Shown: one piece after another, positions 1 through 10,006 of the stretch
Layout of the letters: every line of letters begins with the position of its first letter
How positions within the stretch are numbered: position 1 is the stretch's first letter
The notes under the pieces: model-generated
What the model was told of the DNA's origin: nothing
Seen by the model: the letters and a program-made list of their open reading frames with translations, nothing else
Databases searched by the model: none
Position numbers and translations under genes: made by a program
From: Brachionus manjavacas
Lineage: Eukaryota; Rotifera; Eurotatoria; Ploima; Brachionidae
Direction of reading: 5' to 3'
DNA length: 64,000 nt
NCBI GenBank assembly: GCA_019054805.1
Contig: JAHQIY010000011.1
Span: forward strand, 3,291,001-3,355,000

Positions 1-280
1 TCTTAAAGGTATTTGTGAATTAAAAATAGTCAAACTCTTAAAAAAATTTCTTAAAAATATAAAATCTATAAACTGGTCTGTTTGAAGAATAAATGAGAAA
101 AGTAAGAAGGCGTCTTGTTGATCAACTATTAAACAAAAACCAAAACTTTTTTTTCTTAAAAAAACAAGGCTTTTTAAACAAACGGGATATGACTAAAAAA
201 ACGAATTTACTTGACATAATTATAACTTCCTCAGATATTAATATTATCTAAAAAGACAAGAAATTTAGCCACAGATCCTT

Positions 281-830
281 GGTGGCTAAAAAATTGGCCA
301 TTCTGCAGTCACATGAAAACAATGCCGTTGGCCAACACTTGGTAGCTATCTAATTGCATAACTTTTCTAATCTTTGACCTTTTTTTGATCTGTAAAAGCC
401 AAAGTCAAGAAAATTTCAAGATCTTTCTAGTGGTATCTTCGGTTTTCCATAATTCGAAAAATTCATTGCAAAAAACCTATCTGAAAAACGTCAAAAAATG
501 GGTTTTTTGCTCATTTTCGAAGTCGCCTAAAATCTTGTCCTTTTACTTTTTTGGACTCCTGTAAACTTTTTGCGCTCTTGAATTTGAAATATTAATCATT
601 ATCGTAGCTAAAAAATTGACCATTCTGCAGTGACTTGAAAACTAAGTGACTGGTAAGCACTAGTAAGATTCCCATGTGCATAACTTTTCGAATCTTTGGC
701 CTTTTTATTATCTTTTAAAGTCAAAGTCAAGAAAATTTCAAGATCTATCTAGTGGTAACTTCAGTTTTGCATAGTTCGAAAAATTCATTGCAAAAAACCT
801 ATTTGAAAAACTTCAAAAAATGAGTATTTA
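281..830. repeat. Two tandem degenerate copies of a ~230 bp repeat
   Basis: Copy 1 (about 281-510) and copy 2 (about 605-830) share the same order of words: GCTAAAAAATTG, CCATTCTGCAGT, GCATAACTTTT, AAGTCAAGAAAATTTCAAG, TAGTGGTA and AAAAATTCATTGCAAAAAAC. The period is about 325 bp and the copies differ by scattered substitutions. No open reading frame is present. The repeat is of unknown class. Confidence 0.75.
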
Positions 831-925
831 TATTAATTATAGGGGAAATAAAATACATCCTGTTAATTTGATGCCAATTTTTTGAAATTGTCAAAATTAT
901 TAAAATTGCTTTTTTCTTTAAATCT

Positions 926-2045
926 CTATAGGAGTAGTAATAGTAGTAGTAGTAATGAGACTGCAGTATAGAAATTTTCCGGCATTTAGCATTATAAGAG
1001 CTGCGGCAGTCTTTCGTTTCTTTCTTTGTTCAATATCAAACACATCTCTGTCGATACCCGCTTTAGTTGACAATACTTTGTGATAGAGCATTCTACTTTG
1101 AAGCCACTCTGTTGATCCGAAAGCTATATCTTGATGTAGCTTGTTTGCAAATTTCTTTCTCTAGCTTCAAGTTATGTTTTCGTCTAAGGCTCAGATTCAA
1201 ACTTGTAGCCAGGTTCACATCTTTCATTAGTTTAATATTCCCATGATGGTTGACGATTTTGAACATTTGATAAGATACCCATTTGCTCTACGGTCTTCTA
1301 AGCTCATTAAGTCCAAAGCCATTAGCTTTCTTGGTACGACTTTTCCTTCAAACATTGGACTAGCTTCGTCGCTCTTCTTTGGACTCTTTCGAATATGTTT
1401 ATGCTAGCTTTCGTTGAAGGGTTCCAGATACTAAAAACGTATTCAAGATGCAGTCTGACAAGTCCTTTGTATAAAAGTTTAAAAGTTTCTTTGTCCAAAC
1501 AAACGAACGCATTCCTGATCTGACCTAATACTCTGTTGGCTATAGATGCCGCTGACCAACATTAGTTATTTCTTTTAAGGTCATTAGAGGCAACAACACC
1601 AAGGTCTTTTTCTTCAACAGTTTTTTTTAAGGGTCACTGCCCCATCCAAGATTGAAACTGTGTATCCAGTTTTATTCCTATTTCGACCAATATTCATTGT
1701 TTTACACTTTATTACATTCAGTTCAGTAGACCATTTTGTTGTCAGTTACCTAGTACGAAGAAATCATTTTCAAGTTGAGCCGATCCGAATTCATTCTTAC
1801 TAAAAACCCCCGATATTTTCAAGTCGTCTGCAAATGAAAGACATGGACTTTGAATTGAATCCAATAGATCGTTTATGTAGATAACGAACAAAATTGGGCC
1901 CAAAACCGACCCTTGAGAGAAGCCACTACTGACCTCTTCCTATTCTGGTACTGCATCACCAAGAACAACTCTTTGCTTCCTGTCAAGAAGAAAGGATTTA
2001 ATCCATTCATATGCTTCATTTACAATACCACATGTTCTAAATTTT
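926..2045 (-). mobile_element. 5'-truncated LINE (CR1-like) reverse transcriptase remnant
   Basis: Read on the minus strand from about 2045 downward, the sequence encodes a broken reverse transcriptase. A segment resembling EAYEWIKSFLLDRKQRVV is followed by QGSVLGPILFVIYINDL and the catalytic FADDLKIS motif (about 1820-1920). Several stops and frameshifts interrupt it. The 3' end lies at about 926-950, where an (ACT)n-like tail (TAGTAGTAG on the plus strand) follows a palindromic ACTGCAGT. The LINE at 31.1-32.5 kb ends the same way, so the two are probably related. The element is dead. Confidence 0.8.
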
Positions 2046-2493
2046 TTTGATCGTTTAAATCAAACAAACTTATTTTGATTAATAAATTTGTAGTGAACAA
2101 AAATTATTAGTTGTCATTTAAAGCAGTTGGTTATCTCAAAATTTATTTAAATGCCATTTTATTAGCTAAAAAAATATTATCAATCAATTGTGATATTCAG
2201 CTTGAATTAGCGCTTAAAAAAAGTTTCTATGGACCTACTCAATTTAGATAGCTTAGAATACCCGTATTTTAAAAAATAAATTCAAAATCCAAAATTTTTC
2301 TCACAATTTTTTTTAAAGTTAAATAATCCTAAATTATATCAATTTTCATTTTTATCATAATTTTTTGTTAATTCCAAAGAAATAAACTAAAAAAAACTTT
2401 ATCTTATAATTTTTGCTGCTCAAATAAATATTTAAAATGATAACAAAAACAAATTATTAAATCACTTAAATATTATCTAATTAAAAAAAAACA

Positions 2494-3987
2494 ATGACAA
2501 ATTTTTCTTATTTTATTTTAATTGCATTTCAACCGCTTGCTTTGATTGTGCAAAGTCAGCAAACAGGTCTGGAACCTTACTGTGATTACATATTCTTCAA
2601 GAGAGCCCTATATTGCTTCAGATTCACTTCGTTGGACCAATTGGACTTTGGTAACACAACACTTGAATACCAGGAATTAGTGATTCAGCCTAATTCGGGC
2701 TTAAAACTCGAATTTAACTCGAGTCTTAATTTGCAGGGTGTGAAACTTACCAGTAATGCCCGAATAGAGATTGGAAATTTTTACCGATTTGACCCTCATT
2801 TTCAGCCTTTTGGTTCAATACAAATCAGCGATCCTGACAGAATTTTCTCATTTTATATCTATGATTCCAACATACTCTTCACTGACAATGTTACGTGCAC
2901 TTTCACGGAGCAAGAGGGTCAGAATTCTTACCTATTTTCCGGTTTGAATCTAAATCGGCTCCAGTTTTCCAATGTGAATTTCACTTCCGAACTATGCCCA
3001 TTGCTGTTTAAAGACACTTCTGTCCAAGATTGGTATTTTATCAACAAAGACCCTGTAAAATACGATTCAAGCTTGAATTCCAGTCTGACTCAAGTGGATT
3101 TAAATATAAAGGTGAAAAGATTGTTTGTAGAGTATGGAGCGGACAAATTCATCAGCACAGTAAATACCCAAACTCTTTTAAACGAGCTTATTTTCGAAAG
3201 AGTTGAAGAAATTTATTTTTTTTCGTGTGATTTGGAAGAAATCGATGGCCAAAGCATGAGCAAATTTTCCAATCTAAATCGAATTTCCCTAATGAAGTTT
3301 GATTTGAAAAGTTTTCTCACCAAAGGTCTCGAATGGACCAAGTACTTGAACACAAATAGTTCCAAGTATTTCGATATTGTGTTCGACGGCAAGCTATTTC
3401 CATATCATGACTCAGATCTGTGCATTTTCAGCCATTTTCCTTTCCAAAACAAAATAATAGCTCTATTCGATCTGGAACTGGACTCGCCCGAGTTCTTTCT
3501 GCCTTGTAGTTGTGTGGTCTATTGGCTGCACAAAAATTACCAAAATTACTTCCACTTGGTCAAAAATGACTCCAGATACTTGAACCTTTTTCCATTTCAT
3601 TGTCTTGACCAAGAGCCCAGTTTGATAGAGGATCAAAATGTTCTTTGCAATAATGAAAATTCAATCCTGCAGTGTGGTCAGCCGTGGCCTCAAAATGTTA
3701 CCCATCAACCATCCCAAGGTGTCAATCAGTCGTGTTTTCTCAACCCGGATGAAAACGCCAAACTTTGCACCTGCAACATCGGCTCGGTCAATATCCTAGA
3801 GTGCTCAAGTCAATTGATCAGCTCCATGCCAAACGATTTGAGTAGTCCGCATGCTTGGGACTACGTTTCGTTCAAGGAAAGTTCGATCAGAGTCATTGAC
3901 TCTCTTCAAAATTTGTCTTTGAATTCGGCAGCTACAGTTCTTGTGTCGGATATTCAGAGCTTTGGCAAAGACATTTTTTCAACATAA
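2494..3987 (+). CDS. Lineage-specific LRR-like receptor ectodomain, first part (signal peptide, unit 1, start of unit 2)
   Basis: This 497-codon reading frame starts with a hydrophobic signal peptide (residues 1-22) and continues as a secreted, glycosylation-rich ectodomain with many N-x-S/T sites and paired cysteines. Irregular leucine/isoleucine-rich strands end in C-S-C-V-V-Y-W-L at about residues 338-346, which resembles the C-C-x-W-L signature of an LRR C-terminal cap. After that cap a second cysteine cluster (CTC...C, about 427-440) begins what looks like another unit. There is no transmembrane segment. The frame stops inside unit 2, and the reading frame at 7248-8384 supplies a matching remainder plus a membrane anchor, so I infer one gene with a large intron. 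I could not fix the donor: no strong GT site lies just before the TAA, and a small exon may be missing. Ligand and function are unknown. The same ectodomain type occurs in the 7TM gene at 57.95 kb. Confidence 0.75.
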   Translation: MTNFSYFILIAFQPLALIVQSQQTGLEPYCDYIFFKRALYCFRFTSLDQLDFGNTTLEYQELVIQPNSGLKLEFNSSLNLQGVKLTSNARIEIGNFYRFDPHFQPFGSIQISDPDRIFSFYIYDSNILFTDNVTCTFTEQEGQNSYLFSGLNLNRLQFSNVNFTSELCPLLFKDTSVQDWYFINKDPVKYDSSLNSSLTQVDLNIKVKRLFVEYGADKFISTVNTQTLLNELIFERVEEIYFFSCDLEEIDGQSMSKFSNLNRISLMKFDLKSFLTKGLEWTKYLNTNSSKYFDIVFDGKLFPYHDSDLCIFSHFPFQNKIIALFDLELDSPEFFLPCSCVVYWLHKNYQNYFHLVKNDSRYLNLFPFHCLDQEPSLIEDQNVLCNNENSILQCGQPWPQNVTHQPSQGVNQSCFLNPDENAKLCTCNIGSVNILECSSQLISSMPNDLSSPHAWDYVSFKESSIRVIDSLQNLSLNSAATVLVSDIQSFGKDIFST

Positions 3988-4251
3988 GAAGTTTTTTGGT
4001 GACACTTTTTAAAATCTTAATTATGCTAATAGAGTTTTAATTAAAAAAAATTTCTAGACAAAGTGGTTCAGTAGTCGGTCAACGTGTGTGCCTTGGAAGG
4101 TATCATGAGGATGGCAACAGAATGTTGTTGAAGTTTAAAAATTATTTTTAAATTGATTTTTTTACAAATTGACAAAAAATTAATAATAATAAATATTAAA
4201 AGTTTAATTATTAATTTTTATTGTAGCTAATAGTTCTCTGATCTGCAACAT

Positions 4252-4300
4252 ACCCGAATCCCTAAACCAGAGCTCTCTCTGTCTCGGACCCCGTTAAATT
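4252..4300 (-). repeat. Dispersed GC-rich core repeat
   Basis: ACCCGAATCCCTAAACCAG followed by CGGACCCCGTTAAA is the reverse complement of the centre of the MITE at 21845-22177. Diverged copies of the same core lie near 30716, 34576 and 34651. It is probably the relic of a MITE. Confidence 0.65.
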
Positions 4301-4599
4301 TTTATTTGACAATCAATTTTTTTATTTGACGATTTAATCATTGTCAAAAATATATTTTTAAAATTGCGTTTAAATTTAAACAAATTTTCAAGTTGATTTA
4401 AAATTTTAGCCCAAAAAATTTTTGAATTTCAATTGTAATTAAATTTAAAAAAGAAAAAAGCTAAAATTTCATTTGAAAATTCAAACAATAATTCAAATTT
4501 TTTAGATATTTTAAAATAAATTTGATCATTTAACGATAATCTCATTTTTTTTTAATTTAAAAAAAAAATTAAAATATTTTTAAAATTATTTAAGTTTAA

Positions 4600-5230
4600 A
4601 TAGGAATTGAAATGGTTTAATTTATTGTGTTTGAATTAGAAAATGTATCCAATGTTGAACTAACATTGAAAAAGTGCGATGTTACAAATATTTTTTTCAG
4701 TTTCAAAAAAAAAATACTTTTAAGTTAATATTGCAAGCATTTTCATATTTGAAATTAAACTCTTTGGTGAAATAGAATGAGAATAATTCTTTTCTAACTT
4801 TTAAACAATTCATTTTTTTATTTTTTGCCGAGGAAATGCTCCTTCAGAATAAAAACACATGAAAAAACCAAAAAAAAGTTAAAAAATATAAAATAAAATA
4901 AAAGATGAATGAAAAAAAAAGAAAAGATAAATAATTCATTTTGATTAAATTTTATATTGAATCATTAAAAAACTGGATCTAGTCGGTTAGGTGAACCATA
5001 GTTTACTTTTTATCCGAAATATTTTGTTCTCGAGTTTTGTGAACTATTGGTTTACCCAATTTTTTTGTTCAAAATAGAATTAGACGAACAATTTTTAGAT
5101 TATGTGAACAAATTATGTGAATAAAGCTATTTAATAGAATGCCTAATTGTCGAAACTTATATAAAAATTATTTAATGATTTTTTTTGTTTTTTTTCTGAA
5201 GGAGCTTTAGAAATAGCATTTGCTCTGACC
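4600..5230 (-). repeat. Repeat copy A with LINE-type stem-loop tail and TIR-like block
   Basis: The reverse complement of this segment matches about 35440-35790 plus 37590-37890, where an insertion splits the second copy. It includes the tail motif CTGAAGGAGC (complement at 4836-4848) and a block (4640-4790) that recurs at 35.0, 37.7, 48.1 and 48.5 kb. On the plus strand both long copies preserve a short peptide-like stretch, FKIELDE-x-FLDY. Confidence 0.7.
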
Positions 5231-5555
5231 TGGTTGACTTGGTATTACCCTTTCAACAATCTCAAATACCCAAATGTGCTCTTTACTTAAATCTTTGTCT
5301 TTCAGCATAAAATAATAAAAATCAAAGAAAATTAAAATTAATATTTCACCCTTCAAGTGTTTGAATTTGGGGAACAAAGATCTATCTATTTCGCAAAAAA
5401 TTCCCTTCCGCCCAACTTTAAATTTTCTATGTAATTATTTATTCTATATTTTTTTTATTTAAATACAAATGTTGGTGATTAGAGTTTTTTAACCTTTTTT
5501 ATAAATTTAACTTTTTTTTTTTCTTTTTTATATATTCTTTCTCCTTCAATGGAGG

Positions 5556-6255
5556 GGTAGACGATTAAACTCACATAAAAAAAGTGAAAATTAAAAAACA
5601 TCACATAAATATGAAAATGAAAGTTGAACATATTGGAGCAGAGAAAAAAAAACATAAAGTAAAGAATTATTTTTTGAAAAAGTTAAAAAAACATAAATTG
5701 TTTCTTCAATAGTGAAAAAAACATAAGTTGTTGATTCAACTGGTATAAAAACATGAGTTCATTTTTCATCTGTTAACAGTATCAAAGGTCTTAGCGATCA
5801 TGTAATGGGAAAGACTTACAAAGACATTGACTTACAAAACTTTCCAAATGACCAACCGTTCTAATTTGTTGTAGACATTAACGACGGAAGTTAAGAAATC
5901 CACTTTCATCTTGGTGTTACTTCTAAGCAGTTGTTGTCACACATCAAAATAGATTCAATTTTCCATGCAGACTATACTTAAAAGTCGTTTGGTGCGACAG
6001 ATATTAAGCGTAAATTCTTTCCTATATGCTTTATGGTTACCTCTAGTGTACGAGAAAATTAATTACGACTAAAATGTTTATGTTTTTAATTAACTTTTTT
6101 ACTTTGATAAATAAAATTGACTTATGTTTTTCTAAAAGTTATACAATATTCCTATATGTTTTTTTCACGTTTCACTACTTTTCAAAAAAAAATTATGTGT
6201 CTTTCTCTTTGTTTATGTTTTTTTAACTCACTTTATGTGAATTTCAACCTACACC
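5556..6255. mobile_element. 700 bp non-autonomous inverted-repeat transposon with 9 bp target duplication (MULE-like)
   Basis: The element is bounded by the direct repeat CAATGGAGG at 5547-5555 and 6256-6264. Its two ends are imperfect inverted repeats: GGTAGACGATTAAACTCACA on the left and GGTGTAGGTTGAAATTCACA read inward from the right, both continuing into TAAA and A-rich ATAAG/ACATAA words. It has no coding capacity. A 9 bp duplication is typical of Mutator-like elements, and MULE transposase relics occur elsewhere in the window (17.9-19.6 and 54.8-56.8 kb). It sits inside the stem-loop of a LINE 3' tail: CTCC-TTCAAT-GGAG on the left, AATAAATAAATA on the right. Confidence 0.8.
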
Positions 6256-7247
6256 CAATGGAGGTTAATTTAACAATAAATAAATAAAATAAATTATTTT
6301 TTATTATTTCTTTGGCTTTTTTAAATGCAAAACAGAGCATGGTAAGTTTTTTAAACTACAAATTTTATCTTTAAGGATCATCATATCACAAACCCAAAGT
6401 CAAAATTTATAAAAAAACTCAAATTTTTTCATGTTTTCAATATTAACTTAAAATTATTTTTTTTTGAAATTGAAAAAAATATTTGAAAATCTTTAAACAT
6501 ATTTAAACCAAATTTAATTTAAATTTAAATTCCTATAAATTGTATTGTTTGCTCGAATTGTCAATTTAATTTACTAAAAAAAGAATTTTATTTCTATTTT
6601 TAATCTGAAATAGCACACTGAGCATAAATTTTATAATAAAATGGTAAGATCAAATATTAAGAACCTTTAAATTTTAATTTGAAAATTAAAAATAATTTTC
6701 TATTTACGCAAATTTTGAATAATTTTTATTTTTATTTTCAAAAATAAAAATTTCCTTTATTTGATAATTTTTAAATTTTCTTTTACCTTTTCTTACCAGA
6801 ACTACTTAAAATTAGCCTAAATTTTGGTCAAAATAGTCTATTAAATATAAAAGAAAATTTTTTTTGTCTATTTCTGAATTTATTAAATCATAAAAGTACG
6901 ACAAAAATAATCCAATGCTTATTCCCAAACTTTAAAACAATTCTTAATATTTGTGATTTTTTTAAATATAAAAAAGTTAAAAAACAATCAAAAATAATTA
7001 TTGGAAAGATATTCATTTAATAAAAAATATTATAAATGAGGGCTTTTATTCAAAAAAAAATTTAATAAATAAAAATTTTGAATCAATCTTTTAAATAGAA
7101 CTGAACTCAAATTTTATTTTAATTTCATTTCAAAAAAAAATAAAGAATTATTTATGCACGTTTTATAAACTTAGATTTTTAATTGGTAAAATAAATTACT
7201 GTAAAAGTTAATTTTTTTTGTCAAAATCTTAAATTAAAAAACTTGAA

Positions 7248-8384
7248 ATGAATATTTTGAGTAAAAATATAAAATTTCGATTCGTCATCGAAAATTCTGT
7301 GCTAAATTTGACCAATTTTAGCTTTAGGTTCACAAAATTTTCAAGTTTTGAATTTAAAAATTGTCTCTTTAAATCAAGTTTATCAGTCAAAATTTTTGAA
7401 GGCTCAGAAATAGACTCACTTGTGATCAACCAAATAGACTTGGGCTCAGAAAAGCCATCATTCTATTACCAACCAATAGATGGCATAAAAGTAAAGAAAA
7501 TAAAAATTGCCAACTTGTTTCACGTTTTTTCTCCGGCTCTTGAACTAGACTCGAATTTGCTTAATCCATGGCTTTTCAAAAACACAACCGAGATTCAAGT
7601 AGTCAACTCTGCATTAAAATCTATCAATTCATCTGATCTGTCCCGCCTGCCCTTAAAGAACATACGCTTGGACAATGTAAATTTTGGTAACATTCTGAAC
7701 AGCTACTTTAAAGTGTTGCCGAGTTTGGTCGGCAGCAATCCGGTCAGCTTGAATGACCCAAGAATAAATTGGCTTTGGAGTAAAAACATTGAAAGAGTTT
7801 ATTTTGGCAACAATAATTTATTAAGAAATAGCTTGGTTCTAAATGACACAATTTGTTTTTACGCTGGCCTAAGTCCTCACACAAAGGTTTACTTTTATGA
7901 AAATTTAAACCAACCTAGTGGACTAGAGTGTACTTGTGTAGTTTACTGGATTTATAGATCGATTGACTTTGCAGAGTTGGCAAATGATCCGGACTCGAAA
8001 TACATTCCGAGCTGTGTAAAGAATTTGAACAACACGTCAGAATTGAAAAAAAAAATTGAGCTGTGTTTTGCTAGTAGTTGCAGTCCGGTGATCAGCTGCC
8101 GAAATTTGGCCAATTTATGTCCGACAGATCAATTGACGACTCTAGAAGGAGAAATCTTCAGCACAGAAACAGGGTCCATGAATCAAAGTGTTACCACAGT
8201 GACAGACTTAAATTCAAATGAAACAACAACCAGGCTCAGTGAAGACTCGAACAATTTTGTAGTTTATTTGGCTGTCGGCCTGTCCGTGGTTTTTGTTGGA
8301 GCCATCGGAATTGCTGGGTGGATAATTTACAGAAAAAAGTCACTGATGACTGTCAAAGATATTTTTAGTCTTGAAAAACTTTGA
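7248..8384 (+). CDS. Lineage-specific receptor ectodomain, second part, with single transmembrane anchor
   Basis: The frame has 378 codons from the first ATG, but that ATG is probably not a true start: there is no signal peptide, and the sequence begins inside an ectodomain. An acceptor AG at 7260-7261 would start the exon in phase. The order of elements matches unit 1 of 2494-3987: F-rich strands, then L-rich strands, then C-T-C-V-V-Y-W-I (about residues 228-235) and further paired cysteines. A Ser/Thr-rich stalk (about 290-335) leads to one transmembrane helix (about 337-361) and a 17-residue basic tail with no kinase or signalling motif. I infer that this is the membrane-proximal half of the gene that begins at 2494. 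An AATAAA lies 18 bases after the stop. Function is unknown. Confidence 0.75.
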   Translation: MNILSKNIKFRFVIENSVLNLTNFSFRFTKFSSFEFKNCLFKSSLSVKIFEGSEIDSLVINQIDLGSEKPSFYYQPIDGIKVKKIKIANLFHVFSPALELDSNLLNPWLFKNTTEIQVVNSALKSINSSDLSRLPLKNIRLDNVNFGNILNSYFKVLPSLVGSNPVSLNDPRINWLWSKNIERVYFGNNNLLRNSLVLNDTICFYAGLSPHTKVYFYENLNQPSGLECTCVVYWIYRSIDFAELANDPDSKYIPSCVKNLNNTSELKKKIELCFASSCSPVISCRNLANLCPTDQLTTLEGEIFSTETGSMNQSVTTVTDLNSNETTTRLSEDSNNFVVYLAVGLSVVFVGAIGIAGWIIYRKKSLMTVKDIFSLEKL

Positions 8385-8401
8385 TTTAATTTTAGATTTT
8401 T

Positions 8402-8407
8402 AATAAA
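8402..8407 (+). promoter_or_regulatory. Polyadenylation signal AATAAA
   Basis: A canonical AATAAA lies 18 bases after the stop of the single-pass receptor gene. In such AT-rich DNA the motif is common, so position is the main support. Confidence 0.45.
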
Positions 8408-8727
8408 ATCGAATCAACCCAGTCTACCCAAATTTAATTATTCTTTAAAGATGTAGCCTCAATTTAATTAAAAATCATTTTATAAATTTCGGCAATGAAA
8501 AACTGAAACCATTGAAAGCCAAATTTATTTAACCAAGAAAATCAAAAATTAATTGATTGAGCAAATAAAGACTTGTTGAAAAAAACCTAGAAACTCAAGG
8601 CTTTGATTTGAATCAGACTTGTTCGAACTTTTTTTTCATGATTTTTATACAGGCTTGCTTAAAAGTCACAAGTCTCAAGACAAATCCAAGTCTTTTTCCA
8701 GGACTTTTTTTTTTTCAAAAAGTCCGA

Positions 8728-10006
8728 CCCGGGATTTAAATAACGCAAAATTTCACGCATAAAAACGCGTAATAATCTTTAACAAAACAGCGTTTTTAAC
8801 GTGTTTTTAAGATTTTATAAAAATTAATGGCAAAAGTTTAAAATATAAATAAATAATCAAAAAAGTTGATTTCATACGAAATTTAAAAAATCTTATTATT
8901 TTTGAAAGCATAAAAAAATGTTTTTAAAAATTATTTTATTAGATTTAAAAATTATTTGTGTATTAATTGTTTTTAAGAGAAAAATGGAGTTATGTGTATT
9001 TACGCACTAAAATGAGAGTTCAATATTTTTCAGCAAAAAATAATGAAAGATTGATTATTTTGATTGATATTTTGACGTGATTGTTTTTTCAAAAAGAAAA
9101 CAATCGTGTTCATGAATGGTTTTTAGTGATTTAAATAATATTTTAAGAATTATTGAAATGATGCTTTTTTTTTATTCATAGTAAATTAACAAAAAATGAA
9201 ACAAAATAAGAAGGAAGCGTAGTTAGAGATTTCTCTAAATTTTTTGACAGTTAAATTTCTCAGCAACAAAGGTGGAAATCTAAAAGCTACCTAACTGGCC
9301 GCCCTACGATTAGCCAGCTGACTCAGAAACAAATAAACAAGAATGTTCAACAACATCACTAACAAAAGCAAGTATGATATCAAGAATCGTTCAATTTGTT
9401 AATAGTTTTGTGAATTTTTTTGCTCTCAGACTTTAATTTTTCTAAGGCAACCAATTTGTAATCACCATTTTTTTATTTTTGTTTGACTTGACATTAATTA
9501 ATTAATTCAACTTTTAATTAAACAAAAAAAAATCTCTTGCTGTATTTTGTTTTTATAATCTATTTCTTTATTTAATTTTTATTATTTTGTATTTATTATT
9601 TTATTTTTTATAATAAATTCGGCAACATAGTTACATTCATACCTTTTTTATTAATTATTTATTAATATGCAAAATAATATTTTTTATAATCTCGATATAA
9701 CGGGTTATTATTTAGTTTATTTATTAGTTTATTTTAAGTAAAAAATGATACGTTTTTATGCATTTTGATGCAGTGTACTTAATTCGATAGCGACATGTCA
9801 ATATTCATGTTTTTAACATTTACACTTTTCCACAATTCAACTTTTATTTAAATTTTTTTTTATTAGATCAATCTTGTTATTAAATGCGTTTAAATGAAAG
9901 ATCCTATGACACCGAAAGTTATTTAATAAACGCCATTTTATGCTTTGATTTACTCAATACTACACTTGTTTTTACGCGTAATATTTTGCGTAATTTTAAT
10001 CTCGGG
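8728..10006. mobile_element. 1.28 kb non-autonomous DNA transposon with ~40 bp terminal inverted repeats
   Basis: The left end (8728-8770) reads CCCGGGATTTAAATAACGCA and then AAATTTCACGCATAAAAACG. The right end, read inward from 10006, gives CCCGAGATTAAAATTACGCA and then AAATATTACGCGTAAAAAC. The interior is AT-rich without an ORF. It abuts a copy of the CTTG/AAGTC repeat family (about 8610-8727). I could not define a target duplication. Confidence 0.75.

Larger units (their letters stand above)
3988..7247. other. Transposon-filled gap (probable intron) between two ectodomain frames
   Basis: This AT-rich stretch holds a weak tRNA-like SINE head (about 4057-4110), a GC-rich dispersed core (4252-4300), a repeat copy with a LINE-type tail (about 4600-5230) and a 700 bp inverted-repeat transposon (5556-6255). 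I found no convincing coding exon. A short one could be hidden. Confidence 0.5.

Noticed and set aside
4057-4110. tRNA gene (GTGGTTCAGTAGTCGG ... GTGTGCCTTGG)
   Set aside because: No B box at the right distance and no acceptor stem; at most a SINE fragment.
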